DNA of 33,279 nucleotides, taken from Roseicyclus salinarum (GTDB taxonomy: Bacteria > Pseudomonadota > Alphaproteobacteria > Rhodobacterales > Rhodobacteraceae). Position numbers and translations under genes: made by a program. Positions 30,471 to 33,279 of this stretch are shown here, in pieces; positions within the stretch are counted from its first letter, which is position 1; each line of letters begins with the position of its first letter. The stretch lies in contig NZ_JARRSA010000040.1 in NCBI RefSeq assembly GCF_029624655.1, positions 1 to 33,279 on the forward strand, written 5' to 3'. The notes under the pieces were generated by a model. The model was not told the origin of the DNA. It was given only the letters and a program-made list of their open reading frames with translations, and did not search any database.

Positions 30471-31415
30471 ATGACCATCACTTCCCATTTCGCCACGCCG
30501 ACGAAGATCACGCTCGGAGATATCCAACTCGAGGTCTTCGAGGCCGGTAGGGAGAACCGGGGAAACCCGATCGTGCTGTGCCATGGATGGCCCGAGCATG
30601 CCTATTCCTGGCGTTACCAGATGCCGGCGCTGGCAGCGGCGGGCTACCACGTCATCGTGCCGAACCAGCGGGGCTTCGGGAACTCGTCCTTCCCGGCGGC
30701 GGTGGAAGACTACGACATCGCACACCTGACGGGCGATCTGGCCGCGCTTCTTGATCATTTTGGGTATCGGGACGCCATCTTCGTCGGCCAGGATTGGGGC
30801 GCGAACGTCGTCTGGAGTATGGCGCTCCTGCATCCCGATCACGTGAACCGGATCATCAACTTGGCGCTGCCCTACCAGCCCCGCACCCCGATTCCGTGGA
30901 TCGCGTTCATGGAAAGCGTGTTCGGGCCCGACAATTATTTCGTCCATTTCAACCGCCAGCCCGGTGTCGCGGACGCAGTCTTCGATGCGAACACCGACCG
31001 CTTCCTGCGCAACCTGTTCCGCAAAAACCTGCCGCCTGTGCCGCCCGAGCCGGGGATGATGATGATTAACCTCGCAACCGCCGCAGCGCCCGCAGGCGAT
31101 CCCGTGATGAGCGACGCGGATCTCGCCGTCTTCATCTCAGCCTTCAAGAAAGTCGGCTTCACGCCAAGCATCAATTGGTACAGGAATATGGATCGCAACT
31201 GGCACATTCTGGCGGATGTGGACCCCGTCGTCCGGCATCCGGCACTCATGATCTACGGGACGCGGGACATGATCCCACCATCCGAGAACCTCGCGGATTT
31301 CGTCCCCAACGTTGAGGTGCTCAGCCTCGACTGCGGCCACTGGATCCAGCAGGAGAAGCCCAACGAGACCACTCGGGCGATCCTGGACTGGCTTGCGGTT
31401 CGGCAGGCGGCCTAG
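30471..31415 (+). CDS. Epoxide hydrolase-type alpha/beta hydrolase
   Basis: A 314-aa cytoplasmic enzyme with epoxide hydrolase hallmarks. The oxyanion motif is HGWPE (38-42), the nucleophile is Asp108 in VGQDWGAN, the acid is Asp266 in GTRDMIPP and the base is His290 in DCGHWIQQEKP. The lid tyrosines that activate the epoxide are Tyr156 (NYFVHF) and Tyr237 (INWYRNM). An Asp nucleophile together with these tyrosines separates it from haloalkane dehalogenases and ordinary esterases. AAAGGAG precedes the ATG. It is likely regulated by the divergent WYL protein. It opens epoxides to diols, as in detoxification or terpene/aromatic catabolism; the exact substrate is unknown. Confidence 0.92.
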   Translation: MTITSHFATPTKITLGDIQLEVFEAGRENRGNPIVLCHGWPEHAYSWRYQMPALAAAGYHVIVPNQRGFGNSSFPAAVEDYDIAHLTGDLAALLDHFGYRDAIFVGQDWGANVVWSMALLHPDHVNRIINLALPYQPRTPIPWIAFMESVFGPDNYFVHFNRQPGVADAVFDANTDRFLRNLFRKNLPPVPPEPGMMMINLATAAAPAGDPVMSDADLAVFISAFKKVGFTPSINWYRNMDRNWHILADVDPVVRHPALMIYGTRDMIPPSENLADFVPNVEVLSLDCGHWIQQEKPNETTRAILDWLAVRQAA

Positions 31416-31437
31416 GCGGCGTTTCGGTCCATCGGCG

Positions 31438-31462
31438 GGCGCGAATGCAATTCGTTCGCGCC
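31438..31462 (+). terminator. Hairpin downstream of the epoxide hydrolase gene
   Basis: GGCGCGAA and TTCGCGCC form a perfect 8-bp stem with a 9-nt loop, beginning 22 nt after the stop codon and followed by TTGCCTTG. Position and stem strength suggest a transcription terminator, although the T-tract is weak. The rest of 31463-31604 shows nothing recognisable. Confidence 0.5.
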
Positions 31463-31604
31463 TTGCCTTGCCCGTGATAGGGTCAAGGTGCATGCGACCT
31501 GCAAGGCGTGCTCGTGCAGGAACGACCGTGACGAAAGGACAAGCTGTCTGTCATGCAGGCCTTCCGCCGCATCGTCGAACGAGGCAGCTTGGCGGGGTAT
31601 CGAA

Positions 31605-31819
31605 GTGTTTGTTCTGGCGGCGATCCTACTGAGCGGCTGCCCAACGGGCGCTTCTGACGGCGCTGGTCCGAAGGCGTATCCTTCGGTTGTTGAGTATAGG
31701 AGTTCCAGGCGCAGGCAGACGAGGAACTGGCTCTGCTGCCGGAAAGCACTTCGATCGCGGAGATGTTCGCTCACTACGCGGTTTTGCGGCAGCAAGCACG
31801 CAGGAATTCTTTGGATTAG
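31605..31819 (+). pseudogene. Frameshifted prophage small lipoprotein relic, copy 2
   Basis: A second broken copy of the lipoprotein seen at 4681-4928. The first frame gives VFVLAAILLSGCPTGASD (a lipobox with Cys) and ends its homology at PSVVEYR. Homology then resumes in another frame: FQAQADEELALLPESTSIAEMFAHYAVLRQQARRNSLD and a TAG stop at 31817-31819 (motifs quoted in outline). Relative to copy 1 this copy lacks four bases near 31696, including the frameshifting one. The N-terminal start is uncertain. Its stop overlaps the stop of the convergent GNAT gene by 3 nt, the same tail-to-tail geometry as copy 1. Confidence 0.65.
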
Positions 31820-32334
31820 GTCCAAGGGTGAGTACGTTGCTCTGATGTGCGCAAGTCAGCGCTCTCGGTCTCGAGCCGGAACTTGAGGAACTTGGCCCCG
31901 TCGTACTCGATCTTGCCGATCGGCCGGGCACCGATTTTTTCGAGTGCGCCAAGGTTCTTTCGGGAGGGTGGCAGAAGAAACGTCACGAAAGGGATGCGCG
32001 CGTCCGCAACTGCAAAGTCGATAGCTTTCCTCGCGATCAGCCTCCCGAGCCCGAAAGCGTCTGGCCGCAGCACCAGTCCGAAATCCCACTCGTCTCCTTC
32101 CCTCTGGAAACCGCCCCATCCGACATATCGGCCATCGGCCAGGAAGGCCCAATGGCCGAGCCCGTCTCGGGCCCAGCAGGCTTCCTTCATGGCGACGAAC
32201 TTGGCTGCTGCGGCTTCGTCCCAGCCCGAGGTCAGCAGCGGCATGTGCTCTGCCACGCGCGGATCGGACATGTGGTCTGCGATTTCCGCCGGCGCGATCT
32301 CCGACAGACGAACGAATGCGATTTCACGTCTCAA
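31816..32334 (-). CDS. GNAT-family N-acetyltransferase (RimJ/RimL type)
   Basis: A 172-aa acetyltransferase of the RimJ/RimL-like shape. HWAFLADGRYVGWGGFQRE is the central strand pair, FGLVLRPDAFGLGRLIARKAI is a degenerate motif A (GLG at about 95-97), and SRKNLGALEKIGARPIGKI is the typical C-terminal stretch with Asn in the N-x-x-A-x-x-x-x-G pattern. The start is TTG at 32334, supported by GGAGGAGG six nt upstream; no ATG with a comparable ribosome-binding site exists. The acceptor is unknown. It converges on phage relic copy 2, with 105 nt of non-coding sequence upstream (32335-32439). Confidence 0.88.
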   Translation of the reverse strand: MRREIAFVRLSEIAPAEIADHMSDPRVAEHMPLLTSGWDEAAAAKFVAMKEACWARDGLGHWAFLADGRYVGWGGFQREGDEWDFGLVLRPDAFGLGRLIARKAIDFAVADARIPFVTFLLPPSRKNLGALEKIGARPIGKIEYDGAKFLKFRLETESADLRTSEQRTHPWT

Positions 32335-32439
32335 GAGGGCCTCCTCCGGTGCCGTCCCGTGGACTCGCAGGTCGTGTAGAGCAGACTTTCGTGCATGTGC
32401 AGCTCACAGGTTCCAGGAATGAGCTGAGCGTTCGGTCGT

Positions 32440-32961
32440 TCATGGTGCTGGCGCCGTGGTTGTTTCTGCTTCATCGCCGTGACGAAGGATCGTGAACCCT
32501 TCATCCGCCGCGGGTTCCGTGAAGTAGCTCGTGACTTCGTGAAACAGGCTGTCTGTCACGACGAACGGGTGATCGCCCGAGCTATTGCGCGCGCGCAGTC
32601 TCGCCAGGCAGACCTCGTCCGAGACGTCGAGGACGTGCAGCACGTGTGCGACACCGGTGGTCTCGATGATTTCCCTGAACCAGCGGCGCTGGCCGGGCGT
32701 GTTCGCCGGGAAATCGAGGACGATCGACACGCCCGCCCTGAGGAGTGTCGTCACGTGCGGTTTCATGGCCGCCTTGATCCTGCGCGAGCATGAGACGTAG
32801 TCTTCACGGGTCTGCATCTCTTCTCCGAACAGGGCGTTCAGCCATGCGTCCTCGGTGATGAGGACCGTGTCTGGCTTCGCGCTCAACCTGGCCGCCAATG
32901 TCGATTTTCCCGAAGCGATCTTGCCGCAAAGAATGTGCAGTTCGGGGCTTCCGCTGGGCAT
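32440..32961 (-). CDS. Small P-loop ATPase/kinase-like protein (AAA_33 type)
   Basis: A 173-aa protein. Walker A is GKIASGKST (13-21) preceded by LHILC. ITEDAWLNALFG, the strand VSIVLDFPANTPGQRRWF (Walker B region with Asp) and the C-terminal HVLDVSDEVCLARLRARN (Arg-rich lid) follow. The order matches small metabolite kinases of the zeta-toxin/chloramphenicol-phosphotransferase-like superfamily. No antitoxin gene is adjacent, so a toxin role is not supported. ATG 32961 is chosen because AAGGGAG precedes it and the conserved part begins at once; an upstream start would add 25 non-conserved residues. The phosphate acceptor is unknown. Confidence 0.87.
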   Translation of the reverse strand: MPSGSPELHILCGKIASGKSTLAARLSAKPDTVLITEDAWLNALFGEEMQTREDYVSCSRRIKAAMKPHVTTLLRAGVSIVLDFPANTPGQRRWFREIIETTGVAHVLHVLDVSDEVCLARLRARNSSGDHPFVVTDSLFHEVTSYFTEPAADEGFTILRHGDEAETTTAPAP

Positions 32962-33042
32962 CAATGTCGTCTCCCTTGATCCTTTACCTACGGCGCAAAG
33001 AGCCTTCGCAATCCCTCGGCGCACCTCGACTTGCACTGGCGG

Positions 33043-33279
33043 TCAAGCGAAGTGCCCCAACCATCGGCCCAGTCGCTCTCCGAACTCAGTGACTCCGGCC
33101 AGCATCACGAGGGCGGGCACCGGCGCCACGGCCACGGCCGCGCAGGCGAGAAACGCCGGATAGGTGAACGTCCGACTGTAGCCCACCGCCATGGCGATGC
33201 CGCCTCCGCCACCGATGGCGGTGTTGCCCGGCATGTTGATCAGCAAGGCAAGGGCAAGCCAACGAAAACGCATCAATCC
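33043..33279 (-). CDS. C-terminal part of an unknown membrane protein
   Basis: An open frame running off the right edge of the window, at least 78 residues. Two hydrophobic segments flank the distinctive MPGNTAIGGGGGIAMAVG loop and a second segment FLACAAVAVAPVPALVMLAG; the C-terminus is ERLGRWLGHFA. I recall similar NxPGNxxIGGGGGIA sequences in uncharacterised membrane proteins, but have no function to offer. Whether the gene begins at the TTG/ATG near 33271-33276 or upstream cannot be seen; upstream is more likely because the frame stays open. Confidence 0.65.
   Translation of the reverse strand, partial: GLMRFRWLALALLINMPGNTAIGGGGGIAMAVGYSRTFTYPAFLACAAVAVAPVPALVMLAGVTEFGERLGRWLGHFA

Noticed and set aside
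32440-32961. Zeta-type toxin of a toxin-antitoxin pair.
   Set aside because: Only the P-loop kinase fold is supported; no epsilon-like antitoxin gene is adjacent.
1-33279. CRISPR arrays, rRNA, tRNA, riboswitches and replication origins.
   Set aside because: No regularly spaced repeats, RNA landmarks or iteron arrays were seen on reading.

Overview
The window reads as accessory DNA from a high-GC alphaproteobacterium, most likely Rhodobacterales (Paracoccus/Roseobacter-like). Evidence: dense GC-rich coding, short overlapping junctions, DUF1127 small proteins, MocR and GlxA regulators, an IS6-type transposase, and relics of a small phage lipoprotein of a type I associate with prophages of that order. 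No ribosomal, replication or tRNA genes are visible. A megaplasmid, chromid or chromosomal accessory island is possible; the sequence alone cannot decide.

Layout. (1) 1-627: 3' end of an IS6-type element that has truncated an MDR oxidoreductase gene. (2) 586-4462, minus: operon of CPBP membrane protease, serine hydrolase, alpha/beta hydrolase and the truncated MDR gene. (3) 4681-4928: frameshifted phage lipoprotein relic, then a second CPBP protease. (4) 5902-7306: DUF4260 membrane protein divergent from a LysR regulator around a perfect dyad. (5) 7276-8980: alpha/beta hydrolase and TetR regulator with the same operator motif before each. (6) 9128-15017, minus: nine tightly packed genes (nitronate monooxygenase, DUF1127, LysE exporter, SDR, DUF6653-like, two alpha/beta hydrolases, 4-TM protein, GNAT), behind a 4-TM protein and a GlxA-type regulator. 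(7) 16967-19295, plus: three genes joined by 4-nt overlaps, cupin-GNAT fusion, Nudix-GNAT fusion and DUF1349. (8) 19308-22914: acyltransferase; MocR regulator divergent from a PNPOx-like flavoprotein; small DUF1127-like protein. (9) 22947-25399: exported serine hydrolase coupled to an exported SH3-repeat protein. (10) 25638-28614: TTC38-like TPR protein coupled to a GNAT, divergent from TetR. (11) 28840-31415: serine recombinase with a large imperfect palindrome ending at its start codon; WYL regulator divergent from an epoxide hydrolase. (12) 31605-33279: second phage lipoprotein relic, GNAT, P-loop kinase-like protein and a partial membrane protein.

The recurring unit is a local regulator (LysR, TetR twice, GlxA, MocR, WYL) beside one to several small-molecule enzymes: alpha/beta hydrolases, GNAT acetyltransferases and oxidoreductases. 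This resembles a patchwork of detoxification or catabolic modules. Mobility marks lie near both ends and at 28.9 kb. The best candidates for undescribed biology are the two consecutive GNAT fusions with DUF1349, the nine-gene coupled operon, and the palindrome at the recombinase start. Functions beyond enzyme class are inference.
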